64,000 nt of DNA from Amycolatopsis pretoriensis (GTDB lineage: Bacteria; Actinomycetota; Actinomycetes; Mycobacteriales; Pseudonocardiaceae). The DNA lies in the NCBI RefSeq assembly GCF_900107925.1, contig NZ_FNUJ01000010.1:248001-312000 (forward strand), read 5' to 3'. The position numbers were made by a program, and so were the translations under genes. A model generated the notes under the pieces. The model did not search any database. It saw only the letters and a program-made list of their open reading frames with translations, and had not been told where the DNA came from. Shown piece after piece: positions 1-9,397 of this stretch (positions within the stretch are counted from its first letter, which is position 1; every line of letters begins with the position of its first letter).

Positions 1-2
1 GC

Positions 3-524
3 GGAACCTCGACCGTCACGGTCGCCGCCGCCGCGTCCGCGAACCCGGGTTCGGCGACGATCACCATCGCCGGCGGGACGAAGACCGCCTCCCTGGGCGT
101 CACGGTCACCGGCGGAGGCGGCACGGAAACCCTGCTCTCCCAGGGCAAAACGGCGACGACGTCCTCGACGGAGTCGTCGTCCTACCCGGCGGGCGCGGCC
201 TTCGACGGCAACCTGACGAGCACGCGCTGGGCATCCAAGGAGGGCAGCAATGCCGAGTGGCTGCGCGTCGACCTCGGCGCCACCAAGCAGGTCTCGCACG
301 TCAAGCTGACGTGGGAAGCCGCGTACGGCAAGGCCTAAAGCATCCAGACCTCGGCCGACGGCACGACCTGGACGACGATCTACAGCACCACGACCGGCAA
401 CGGCGCCACCGACGACCTCACCGGGCTGACCGGCAGCGGCCGCTACGTGCGGATGAACGGCGTCACGCGCGGCACGTCGTACGGCTACTCGCTGTACGAG
501 ATGCAGGTGTACGGCACGGCCTGA
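3..524 (+). pseudogene. C-terminal part of a secreted protein ending in an F5/8-type C (discoidin) domain, interrupted by an in-frame stop
   Basis: The gene begins before the window. The reading frame from position 3 shows a Ser/Thr/Gly-rich Ig-like tail (GVTVTGGGG linker), then a discoidin fold of the kind appended to secreted glycoside hydrolases (AFDGNLTSTRWAS, WLRVDLGA). At 336-338 a TAA interrupts the strongly predicted strand AYGKA-[stop]-SIQTSADGTTW. The same frame then continues to the expected domain end YEMQVYGTA and a TGA at 522-524. One substitution (TAC or TAT to TAA) would explain it. If real, the last 62 residues, about half the carbohydrate-binding domain, are lost; a sequencing error is equally possible. 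Discoidin domains usually bind glycans outside the cell. The catalytic part is not in view. Confidence 0.75.
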
Positions 525-549
525 GTTGCCATTCCGGCAACGCGATTTG

Positions 550-595
550 CCTCCTCGGTGACGTCCTCCGCATGCTGGGGACGTCACCGAGGAGG
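550..595 (+). promoter_or_regulatory. 17-bp perfect inverted repeat covering the ribosome binding site of the next gene
   Basis: Left arm 550-566 and right arm 579-595 are perfectly complementary around a 12-nt loop. The right arm ends in GAGGAGG (589-595), the Shine-Dalgarno sequence of the methyltransferase ATG at 600. In RNA the stem would hide the ribosome binding site; in DNA it could be a dyad operator. Which applies is not decidable from sequence. Confidence 0.6.
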
Positions 596-599
596 AACC

Positions 600-1223
600 A
601 TGCCGCACGAGGGCCCCATGATCGTCGAAGACATGCTCAAGCAGGAATTCTGGGAAGCGATGTACCAGCGCGACGAGCACCGGATCTGGAGCGGGAACGT
701 CAACGCGAACCTCAGCTCCGAGGTCGAGGGGCTGACGCCCGGACGCGCGCTCGACCTCGGCTGCGGCGAAGGCGGCGACGCGATCTGGCTCGCGAAGCGC
801 GGCTGGACGGTCGACGGCGCCGACATCTCGACCGTCGCGCTCGCCCGCGCGGAGGAAGCGGGCAAGGAGGCGGGTGTGAACGTCCGCTGGCTGCACCGCA
901 ACATCCTGGAGTGGCAGCCGGAGGAGCAATACGACCTGATCTCGGCGCAGTACATGCACCTGCCGCCGAAGCTCCGCGCAGACGTCTTCACCGCGGCCGC
1001 CAAGGCGATCCGGCCGGGCGGGTCGCTGCTGGTCGTCGGGCACTCGCCGAAGGCCATGCGCGAGTTCGACGGCCAGAAGCCGCCGGAGGAGCTGTACTTC
1101 GAGCCGGAGGAGATCACCAGCTACCTGGGCGACGCCTGGGAGTGGCTCGTCGAGACGTGCGAGACGCGCGGCGAGGGCCACCACACCGACGCCGTCTACC
1201 GCGCGAAGCGGCTCGAAGCCTGA
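600..1223 (+). CDS. Class I SAM-dependent methyltransferase
   Basis: 207 residues. SAM-binding motif I is clear near residue 50 (LDLGCGEGGDAIWLA), followed by an acidic strand end (VDGADIS) and motif LLVVGHS after RPGG, the usual order of a Rossmann-like methyltransferase. The substrate is not predictable; relatives include thiopurine/tellurite-resistance-type and general small-molecule enzymes. The ATG at 600 is preferred over the upstream in-frame GTG at 558 because GAGGAGG sits 4 nt before it, although the RBS lies inside a perfect hairpin. It is a monocistronic gene between the discoidin gene and a convergent protease gene. Confidence 0.85.
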   Translation: MPHEGPMIVEDMLKQEFWEAMYQRDEHRIWSGNVNANLSSEVEGLTPGRALDLGCGEGGDAIWLAKRGWTVDGADISTVALARAEEAGKEAGVNVRWLHRNILEWQPEEQYDLISAQYMHLPPKLRADVFTAAAKAIRPGGSLLVVGHSPKAMREFDGQKPPEELYFEPEEITSYLGDAWEWLVETCETRGEGHHTDAVYRAKRLEA

Positions 1224-1227
1224 CACG

Positions 1228-1267
1228 CGCGAGGGCGGCACTTTCACGTGAAAGTGCCGCCCTCGCG
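1228..1267. terminator. 40-bp perfect palindrome between convergent genes
   Basis: Positions 1228-1267 form a perfect palindrome centred on CACGTG, five bases after the methyltransferase stop and eight before the protease stop. It can act as a bidirectional rho-independent terminator, although there is no long T tract on either side. Confidence 0.7.
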
Positions 1268-1275
1268 ATCGTGGT

Positions 1276-2292
1276 TCAGGCGAGCTCGAGGCCGTAGGCC
1301 TGCAGCTCCAGGGTGAGCGGGTAGAAGTAGCTGGTCACGGTGTCGCCGCCGGACAGCGTGCCGAGGCCCTTCGAACCGTCGTAGGCCGGGCCGCCGGAGT
1401 CACCGTGGTCGGTGTGGGCCGTGGTGCCGAACTCGTGGTTCAGGACGCCGACGTCGAAGTTGACCGACTCGTCGACCGAGGTGACCTCGCCGCTGCCGCC
1501 GCCGGTGGTCGAGCCCTGCTTCTGGATCTGCTCGCCGACGGTCGGCTCGGCCGCCGAGGTGATCTGCTGGCCGGTGTTGATCTCGCCCGGGCCGGAGCCG
1601 TTCGGGCGGGTCAGCAGGCCGGAGTCGGCACCCGGGCAGTCGCTTTCGACGACCTGCGCGCCGGAGACGTCGCCGCCGGACCACGTGCCGCCGAGGTTGG
1701 TGCAGTGGCCCGCGGTGAGCAGGAACGGCTGGCCGCCGCGCGTCACGTTGAAGCCGAGCGAGCAGCGGCCCTGGCTGTTCTGGATGGCGTCGCCGTCCTG
1801 GATGTGCAGTTCCAGCTTGCCGGTGCGGTGCTCGACGCGGACGCTGTCGCCGTACTTCGCGGCCGCCGCGCTGACCTTGTCGGTGGTCTCCTTGCTGGCG
1901 GCGTCGTAGACCTTCACGACGACCTGGTTGGTCTTGGTGTCGATGCCCCACGCGGTCTGCGGGACGTTCTTCACGGCGTCGAGCTGGTTCTTGACACCGG
2001 TGAGCGCGGCGAAGGTGTGCTTGACCTTCTTCGCGGTGAGGCCGGCCTCGGTCACCTTCTGGGCCGCGGCGTCGTCGACGACGTTCACGACGGCCTTGCC
2101 GTTTTCGAGGTAGACACCGCCGGAAGCGGCGCCGAGCGCGCTCGCCACCTGGGTGGCGCTGGTGATCGCCTGGGCCTGCAGTTCCGCGAAGGCCAGTGGG
2201 GACGCAGTCGCCGCCGACGAGCACACGCCCGCCGTCAGCGCGGCAGCCGACAAGACGGCGAAGGTCTTGAGGGCGGTCTTCCGGGGAGTCAT
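1276..2292 (-). CDS. Secreted S1 family (alpha-lytic/streptogrisin-type) serine protease with propeptide
   Basis: 338 residues. A signal peptide (about residues 1-28, MTPRKTALKTFAVLSAAA) is followed by a long pro-region with the alpha-lytic-protease prodomain signature (VYDAASKETTDKVSAAAAKYG) and then the chymotrypsin-fold domain. Visible catalytic motifs are LTAGHC (His), GADSGLL (probable Asp region) and GDSGGP (Ser). The pro-region is a folding chaperone and inhibitor in this family. The true start is the ATG at 2292 with GGAGGAAGTTG just upstream; the frame is open further upstream but without coding character. The enzyme probably degrades extracellular protein for nutrition or during development. 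Confidence 0.9.
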   Translation of the reverse strand: MTPRKTALKTFAVLSAAALTAGVCSSAATASPLAFAELQAQAITSATQVASALGAASGGVYLENGKAVVNVVDDAAAQKVTEAGLTAKKVKHTFAALTGVKNQLDAVKNVPQTAWGIDTKTNQVVVKVYDAASKETTDKVSAAAAKYGDSVRVEHRTGKLELHIQDGDAIQNSQGRCSLGFNVTRGGQPFLLTAGHCTNLGGTWSGGDVSGAQVVESDCPGADSGLLTRPNGSGPGEINTGQQITSAAEPTVGEQIQKQGSTTGGGSGEVTSVDESVNFDVGVLNHEFGTTAHTDHGDSGGPAYDGSKGLGTLSGGDTVTSYFYPLTLELQAYGLELA

Positions 2293-2539
2293 CAACTTCC
2301 TCCAGTTTGCCGGTTCGAAGCCTGCGCCGGTCACTTTCGTTGCCGGGCAACCAACGCAACACCGACGAAGGTTGGTTAATAACCAGCAGATCTGGACATA
2401 CCTCGCGTTCTGGACCCGTTCGCCGCAGTGACACTGCTGCGTTCGGCGTAAGAACGGGCCGGTCGGGCGCCCGGAGGCGACCGACCGGCGCAGCCCTTCG
2501 GCCACCGGACGTCACGAACGGTCGGCCGATGGCCTCGGG

Positions 2540-2986
2540 TCAGGACCGCTTGCGGCTCGCGATCTCGTCGAAGAGCTGCCGCACCCGGGCGGGGTCCGCG
2601 TCCCGGGCGAGGGCGACGCAGTGGTCCATGACGGCCGGCCGGTAGCGCACCGGCAGCTTCTGCCCGGGGGCGAGCCGGGTGAGCTCGGTGATCGTGAGGT
2701 CTTCGTCCGCGATACCGCGGAACGAGCGGCCGTCGGCGGTCTCGACGTCGAACATCAGGACCACGCGTGGATTGCTGTTGACCTCCCGCCAGTCGACGAG
2801 AACGCCGAGCGCGAGCACCCCGGTGCGCAGTTCCGCGGTGCGCTTCCGCGCCTCGCCGCTCAGGAGCGGGTTCGGGGCGACGCCCGGGAAATCGGGTCCG
2901 ACGCCGAGCGATTCCCGGCTCAGGTCGGGCCTGAGCTGTGCCGTCAGCTCGTTCAGGCCGTCGAGCTTCTTCTTCCAGCCGAACAC
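2540..2986 (-). CDS. Conserved hypothetical protein, actinobacterial
   Basis: 148 residues starting at GTG 2986 (MFGWKKKLDGLNEL), with no signal peptide or membrane segment. A central beta-rich part (VLALGVLVDWREVNSNPRVVLMFDVETADG) resembles an OB- or SH3-like barrel, and the C-terminal half has LPVRYRP then ALARDADPARVRQLFDEIA, a pattern common in uncharacterised actinobacterial proteins. The start lies 4 nt past the stop of the upstream acetyltransferase gene, so the two are probably co-transcribed. The function is not recognised. Confidence 0.65.
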   Translation of the reverse strand: MFGWKKKLDGLNELTAQLRPDLSRESLGVGPDFPGVAPNPLLSGEARKRTAELRTGVLALGVLVDWREVNSNPRVVLMFDVETADGRSFRGIADEDLTITELTRLAPGQKLPVRYRPAVMDHCVALARDADPARVRQLFDEIASRKRS

Positions 2987-2990
2987 CCGC

Positions 2991-3284
2991 TCAGCCCTTC
3001 GGCCGGCGAACGTGGTCCTCGTACCCCGGGTTCTTCTTCAGGTACCCGGCGATGAACGGGCACACCGGCACGATCGTCCGCCCCTTCGCGACGACGTCGT
3101 CGAGCGCGCCGGCAGCCAAGACCTTCCCCAGCCCCTGGCCCGCGAAAGCGTCGTCGACCTCGGTGTGGGTGAACACCGTCAGCTCGCCGCGCTCGTCGTA
3201 GTACGCCGAACCCGCCAGCTTGTCGTCGACCCACACCTCGTAGCGGCTCTCGTCGGGGTTGTCGACCACTCGGTTCTCGGTCAT
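2991..3284 (-). CDS. Small GNAT-fold N-acetyltransferase (YidJ-like)
   Basis: 97 residues, the short single-domain type in which only the acetyl-CoA-binding half of the GNAT fold is kept. The acetyl-CoA loop is GQGLGKVLAAGALDD, and the C-terminus has the typical CPFIAGYLKKNPGY, usual in the Gtn/YidJ group. Start ATG 3284; the preceding GGAGTGCC provides a weak Shine-Dalgarno sequence. The acyl acceptor is unknown. The gene is first in a two-gene unit with the hypothetical gene downstream and is divergent from geosmin synthase. Confidence 0.8.
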   Translation of the reverse strand: MTENRVVDNPDESRYEVWVDDKLAGSAYYDERGELTVFTHTEVDDAFAGQGLGKVLAAGALDDVVAKGRTIVPVCPFIAGYLKKNPGYEDHVRRPKG

Positions 3285-3392
3285 CGGCACTCCTGTCGTC
3301 ACTGGGCCGGCCGGGGGAAGTGCCCGACCCGTTCGTGTGCAACCCCGGCTGCTCCTCTTGGCGGGCACCCGCGTCTTTGGTTGCCTCACTGG

Positions 3393-5417
<2,025 letters not shown>

Positions 5418-5418
5418 G

Positions 5419-5586
5419 GTGCCCAACGACAAGCAGGTGCGGATCGCCGAGCTGCTGCACGGGATCGGCATGCACCGCGAAGCCGAGCAAGCGCTGCGCA
5501 CGGACCTGCGCGCGAGGTGGCGCCGGATGCGCCGGCGCCTGAAGCTGCGGCTGACCGGACGGCCCCGGCCGCGGGGCCAGGGCTAG
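5419..5586 (+). CDS. Small basic protein directly downstream of geosmin synthase
   Basis: 55 residues (MPNDKQVRIAELLHGIGMH..., ending in an Arg-rich tail RWRRMRRRLKLRLTG). The GTG start begins one base after the geosmin synthase stop, so it would be translationally coupled. The first half forms a plausible amphipathic helix and the tail is strongly positive, suggesting nucleic acid or membrane-surface binding. No family is recognised. A chance ORF in high-GC DNA cannot be excluded. Confidence 0.4.
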   Translation: MPNDKQVRIAELLHGIGMHREAEQALRTDLRARWRRMRRRLKLRLTGRPRPRGQG

Positions 5587-5695
5587 CGAGCCCGCCGACC
5601 CGAAGGGAGTGCACGAGCCACCCGCCGTCACCGGGCAGCGTTGTTCACGCCACTCCGCCGGGCATCCGCCACGGCCGAGGGCGATACTCGACACC

Positions 5696-6487
5696 GTGAG
5701 CGGCTTCAACCTGCGTTTCCTCGGCCATTCGACCGTCCGGCTGGAACTGGCCGATCGGGTCGTGCTGACCGATCCCGTGCTCACCGCGCGCGTCGGCGGC
5801 CTCGTCCGGGTCGTGCCGCCGCCACCGCCGGACGCCTACGCCGGCGTCGACCTCGTACTGCTCTCCCACCTCCACGGCGACCACCTGCACCTGCCGTCGC
5901 TGAAGCTGCTCGGCACGGGCACCCGGATCGTCGTCCCGCGCGGGGCCGGGGCGTGGCTCGCCAGGAAGGGATTCCGGAACGTCGAGGAGATCGCGCCCGG
6001 CGAGACCCTCGCCGAGGGCGCGCTCACGGTCACCGCCACCGAGGCCGTCCACTCCGGACACCGGTGGGGCCCGCGGCTGACCCACGGCCCGCAGAGCCCC
6101 GCGATCGGGCACCTGATCGAGGGCGCCGGCACCAAGGTCTACAACGCCGGCGACACCGACCTCTTCGCCGGGATGGCGGATTTCGGCCCGGTCGACGTCG
6201 CCCTGCTGCCCGTCTGGGGCTGGGGGCCGAACCTCGGGCCGGGTCACCTGGACCCGGCTCGCGCCGCGGAAGCCGCCGGAATCCTGCGGGCGCGCGCGGC
6301 CGTGCCGGTGCACTGGGGCACCCTGGCCGTCCCCGGCCTGAAGCGGACCGCCCGGATGCGCCGGCTGCTCGCCGACCCGCCACGCGTGTTCGCCGCCGAG
6401 GTGAAAGCCGCCGGCGGAACCACCGAAGTCCTGTTCACCGAGCCCGGCGCCGACGTCGTGCTCCCCGCGCCGACGGACCGCGCGTGA
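5696..6487 (+). CDS. MBL-fold metallo-hydrolase (UlaG-like)
   Basis: 263 residues. The metallo-beta-lactamase motif is intact (LLSHLHGDHLHLPS, the HxHxDH box), with later metal ligands in EAVHSGHRWG, AGDTDLF and VPVHWGT. Members of this branch are cytosolic hydrolases of phosphodiesters, lactones or N-acyl lipids; the substrate is unknown. The start GTG at 5696 (SGFNLRFLGHSTVRLE) fits the family N-terminus and has no clear Shine-Dalgarno sequence. It is the first of five genes joined by 4-nt GTGA overlaps, next to a DedA membrane protein, which hints at an envelope or lipid role for the operon. Confidence 0.85.
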   Translation: MSGFNLRFLGHSTVRLELADRVVLTDPVLTARVGGLVRVVPPPPPDAYAGVDLVLLSHLHGDHLHLPSLKLLGTGTRIVVPRGAGAWLARKGFRNVEEIAPGETLAEGALTVTATEAVHSGHRWGPRLTHGPQSPAIGHLIEGAGTKVYNAGDTDLFAGMADFGPVDVALLPVWGWGPNLGPGHLDPARAAEAAGILRARAAVPVHWGTLAVPGLKRTARMRRLLADPPRVFAAEVKAAGGTTEVLFTEPGADVVLPAPTDRA

Positions 6488-7065
6488 ACTGGACCGACCC
6501 GGCCGCCATCGGGTACCCGGCCGTGTTCGGCGGCGTGCTGCTCGGCTCGATCATCCCGATCGTGCCCACCGGCGCGGTCGTCGGCGCCGCGGCCGCCGTC
6601 GCCACCACCACCGACCACCTGTCCCTGCCGCTGGTCATCGTGCTCGCCGTGCTCGGCGCGTACGTCGGCGACGTCGTGACGTTCGGGATCCCGCGCCTGG
6701 GCAGCGAAGCCGCGTTCCGCTGGATCAGCCGCCGCCAGCCCGCCGAACGGCTGGAGAAGGCCCGCGACCAGTTCACCCGCCGCGGCTGGCAGCTCGTCGT
6801 GATCGGCCGGCTCGTCCCGGCCGGCCGGATCCCGGTGCTGCTCGCCGCGGCCGCGTTGAGCTACCCGTGGCGGCGGCTGCTGCCCGCGGCGCTCGTCGCG
6901 TGTGTGCTCTGGGCGACCGCGTACAGCTTGCTCGGCATCCTCAGCGGCGGCATCTTCGACTCACCGCTCATCGCGACCCTGCTGGCGACGGTGCTGGTCC
7001 TGCTGGTCACCGTGCTGCTGAACCTGGTCTCCCGGTGGCGGCGCAAAACCAAGGAGAAGGTGTGA
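6484..7065 (+). CDS. DedA/SNARE-associated family membrane protein
   Basis: 193 residues with four to five hydrophobic segments (residues about 10-40, 45-65, 110-140, 145-180) and the DedA core: GSIIPIVPTGAVVGAAAA re-entrant loop, LGAYVGDVVTFGIPRLG, and the arginine-rich GRLVPAGRIPVLLAAA. DedA proteins are flippase-like transporters that recycle lipid carriers or phospholipids in the membrane. Its GTG overlaps the stop of the metallo-hydrolase (GTGA, 6484-6487) and its own stop overlaps the next start, so translation of the three proteins is coupled. Confidence 0.85.
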   Translation: MNWTDPAAIGYPAVFGGVLLGSIIPIVPTGAVVGAAAAVATTTDHLSLPLVIVLAVLGAYVGDVVTFGIPRLGSEAAFRWISRRQPAERLEKARDQFTRRGWQLVVIGRLVPAGRIPVLLAAAALSYPWRRLLPAALVACVLWATAYSLLGILSGGIFDSPLIATLLATVLVLLVTVLLNLVSRWRRKTKEKV

Positions 7066-9170
7066 CGACGACCGCGCCGAAGGGCCGTCTGCTGCGAGGC
7101 GGCCGGGCCGTCGCCCGCATCCTCCTGGTGTGGGCCGCGGTCACCGGGGCGCTGCGCCTGCTCGACGTCCTCCTGCCCGGCTTCCGGATGACGCACTGGT
7201 GGCAGCCCACGGTGTGCGCGCTGGTGCTGGGCGTGCTGGTCGCCTTCGTCTGGCCGCTGGCCATGCGGATCGCCTACCCGCTGGCGTTCTTCACGTTCGG
7301 GCTCTTCGGGTTCCTCCTGCTCGGCGCGGGCACCCTGGCGGTGTTCCGGACCATCCCCGGCGTCGAACTGGTCGGCTTCCGGACCGCGGTGATCGTCACC
7401 GTCGCCATGGCCGGCGTCGGCGCGCTCATCTCGACGGCGCTGGCCGTCGACGAGGACGAGATCTTCTTCCGCCGCGCCGCCCGGCGCCGCCGTCGTCATG
7501 CGGCCGCACCCGGTGCCCCCGACCAGCCGCCCGGTGTGGTGTTCCTGCAGATCGACGGCCTCGGGTACGACACCGTCCGCCGCGCGGTCCGCGACGGCGA
7601 CATGCCGACGTTCGCCGCCTGGCTCGCCGAAGGCAGCCACACGCTGACGCCGTGGCACACCGACTGGAGCTCCCAGACCGGGGCGAGCGTGTGCGGCATC
7701 CTGCACGGGGACAACCACGACATCCTCGGCTTCCGCTGGTACGAAAAGGACCGCGACCACGTGATGGCGTGCGCGCACCCGACCGACGCGGCCGAGATCG
7801 AGCGGCGGCATTCCGACGGGCGCGGCCTGCTCTCGGGTGACGGCGCCAGCCGCGGCAACCTGTTCTCCGGCGACGCCGAGCACGTCAGCCTCACCATGAG
7901 CTCGATCCCGGTGCTGGTGCCGAAGAAGCTGCGCCACCGCCGCCGCGACCGCCTCGGCGCGGGCTACTACGCCTACTTCGCGAACCCGGTCAACGCGCTG
8001 CGCACGTTCGTCGTCGCCCTCGCCGACGTCTTCCGCGAGATCAACGCGTCGGTCCGCCAGCGCCGCGCCGGGGTGGTGCCGCGGATCCCGCGCGGCGGCT
8101 GGTACCCGCTCGCCCGGCCGGGCACGACGGTGATCGCGCGCGACGTCGTCGTCTCGGCCATCCTCGGCGACATGCTGGCCGGGCGGCCGGTGGTGTACGC
8201 CGACTTCCTCGGCTACGACGAGGTCGCGCACCACTCCGGCATCGAGCGGTTCGACACGCTGTCCGTGCTGCGCTCGATCGACCAGCAGATCGCGCGGCTG
8301 CACCGGGCTTCGCGGCTCGCCCCGCGCCGCTACCACGTCGTCGCGCTGTCGGACCACGGCCAGACGCAGGGCCAGGCGTTCTCGGAGCGGTTCGGCGAGA
8401 CGATCGAGGCGTACGTCGGCCGGCTGTGCGGGGGTTCTCCGTCGGCTGCCGCGGGCAAGCGGCGCCAGGCCGAGAGCTGGCAGATCAACGCGGCGCTGGC
8501 GGAGGCGACGAAGAGCGGTGGCCTGATCGCGCGCCGGCTGCGCGGCCGCGTCGAGAACGCCGAGACCGGTGGCGACCGGCCGCGCACGGAGTCCGGCTCG
8601 CCGGGCGCGGTGACGCGCGTGGCGCCGGGTGTGGTCGTGGTGGTGTCCGGGCACACGGCGATGGTGTCGTTCACCGAGCACGAAGGCCGGGTCGAGCTGG
8701 AGACGATCGAGCGTGAGTTCCCGGAGCTGCTGCCGTCGCTGGTCGACCACCCCGGGGTCGGGTTCATGCTGGTCCGCAGCCGCGAGTTCGGCCCGGTGGT
8801 GCTGGGCCGCGACGGCCTGCACCGGCTGGCTTCCGGGGTCGTCATCGGCGAGGACCCGCTGCTGCCGTACGGTCCGCACGCGGCCGACCTGATCCGGCGC
8901 GTCGACACGTTCCCGCACTGCGCCGACGTGATGATCAACAGCCGCTACGACCCGGACTCGGACCAGGCGTCGCCGTTCGAGACGCACGTGGGCTCGCACG
9001 GCGGGCTCGGTGGGCCGCAGCAGCGCGGGTTCGTGGTGCACCCGCGTTCGCTGGCGCCGCTGGGCGAGGTCGTCGGCGCCGAGGCGCTGCACCAGGTGTT
9101 CCGCGGGTGGCTGACCGAGCTGGGTCACCCGTCGCCCGTTCCCGACGCTGTTTCGGAGGTTGTTTCGTGA
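7062..9170 (+). CDS. Holin-like membrane domain fused to an alkaline-phosphatase-superfamily ectodomain
   Basis: 702 residues. Residues about 15-130 hold four hydrophobic segments of the mycobacterial 4TM phage-holin type. From about residue 160 comes a nucleotide pyrophosphatase/phosphodiesterase-like fold: LQIDGLGYDTV (metal Asp), DWSSQTGAS (candidate nucleophile Ser/Thr), ADFLGYDEVAHHSG and ALSDHGQTQGQ (metal His/Asp). Proteins of this architecture occur in actinobacteria but are poorly characterised; a membrane-anchored hydrolase of phosphoesters or lipid-linked phosphates is likely. Start GTG 7062 with AAGGAGAAG in front, overlapping the DedA stop. Confidence 0.82.
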   Translation: MTTTAPKGRLLRGGRAVARILLVWAAVTGALRLLDVLLPGFRMTHWWQPTVCALVLGVLVAFVWPLAMRIAYPLAFFTFGLFGFLLLGAGTLAVFRTIPGVELVGFRTAVIVTVAMAGVGALISTALAVDEDEIFFRRAARRRRRHAAAPGAPDQPPGVVFLQIDGLGYDTVRRAVRDGDMPTFAAWLAEGSHTLTPWHTDWSSQTGASVCGILHGDNHDILGFRWYEKDRDHVMACAHPTDAAEIERRHSDGRGLLSGDGASRGNLFSGDAEHVSLTMSSIPVLVPKKLRHRRRDRLGAGYYAYFANPVNALRTFVVALADVFREINASVRQRRAGVVPRIPRGGWYPLARPGTTVIARDVVVSAILGDMLAGRPVVYADFLGYDEVAHHSGIERFDTLSVLRSIDQQIARLHRASRLAPRRYHVVALSDHGQTQGQAFSERFGETIEAYVGRLCGGSPSAAAGKRRQAESWQINAALAEATKSGGLIARRLRGRVENAETGGDRPRTESGSPGAVTRVAPGVVVVVSGHTAMVSFTEHEGRVELETIEREFPELLPSLVDHPGVGFMLVRSREFGPVVLGRDGLHRLASGVVIGEDPLLPYGPHAADLIRRVDTFPHCADVMINSRYDPDSDQASPFETHVGSHGGLGGPQQRGFVVHPRSLAPLGEVVGAEALHQVFRGWLTELGHPSPVPDAVSEVVS

Positions 9171-9397
9171 GTTTGACGGTGTACGGCGCTTCCTGGTGCC
9201 CGGACGTGAAGCGCAGCCGCGCGCTGCTCGACCGCGAGGGTGTCGAATATTCCTATGTGGACGTCGAGGCGGACGCGGCGGCCGAGGCGCGCGTCCGCGA
9301 GCTGCAGGACGGCGCCCGCCGCATCCCGACGATCGTGTGGGACGACGGCACCTTCCTGGTCGAGCCGTCCGACGACGAGCTGAGCGCGCGGCTGTGA
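9167..9397 (+). CDS. Monothiol glutaredoxin/mycoredoxin-like protein
   Basis: 76 residues with a thioredoxin fold: YGASWCPDVKRSRALL (active site CPDV, single Cys), EYSYVDVEAD, RIPTIVWDDG (cis-Pro loop) and a short C-terminal helix. It keeps only one active-site Cys, as in monothiol glutaredoxins; in actinobacteria the partner thiol would be mycothiol. Start GTG 9167 overlaps the previous stop by GTGA and has GGAGGT 6 nt upstream. The stop overlaps the next start in the same way. Its place in a membrane/phosphatase operon is unusual. Confidence 0.8.
   Translation: MSLTVYGASWCPDVKRSRALLDREGVEYSYVDVEADAAAEARVRELQDGARRIPTIVWDDGTFLVEPSDDELSARL

Noticed and set aside
2679..3392. Long plus-strand open frame in front of geosmin synthase
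   Set aside because: It runs antisense across two minus-strand genes with good homology and ribosome binding sites; geosmin synthase N-termini match the GTG at 3393.
7062..7450. Prophage remnant suggested by the holin-like segment
   Set aside because: The 4TM holin-type segment is fused to a phosphatase in a housekeeping-like operon, with no phage genes around.
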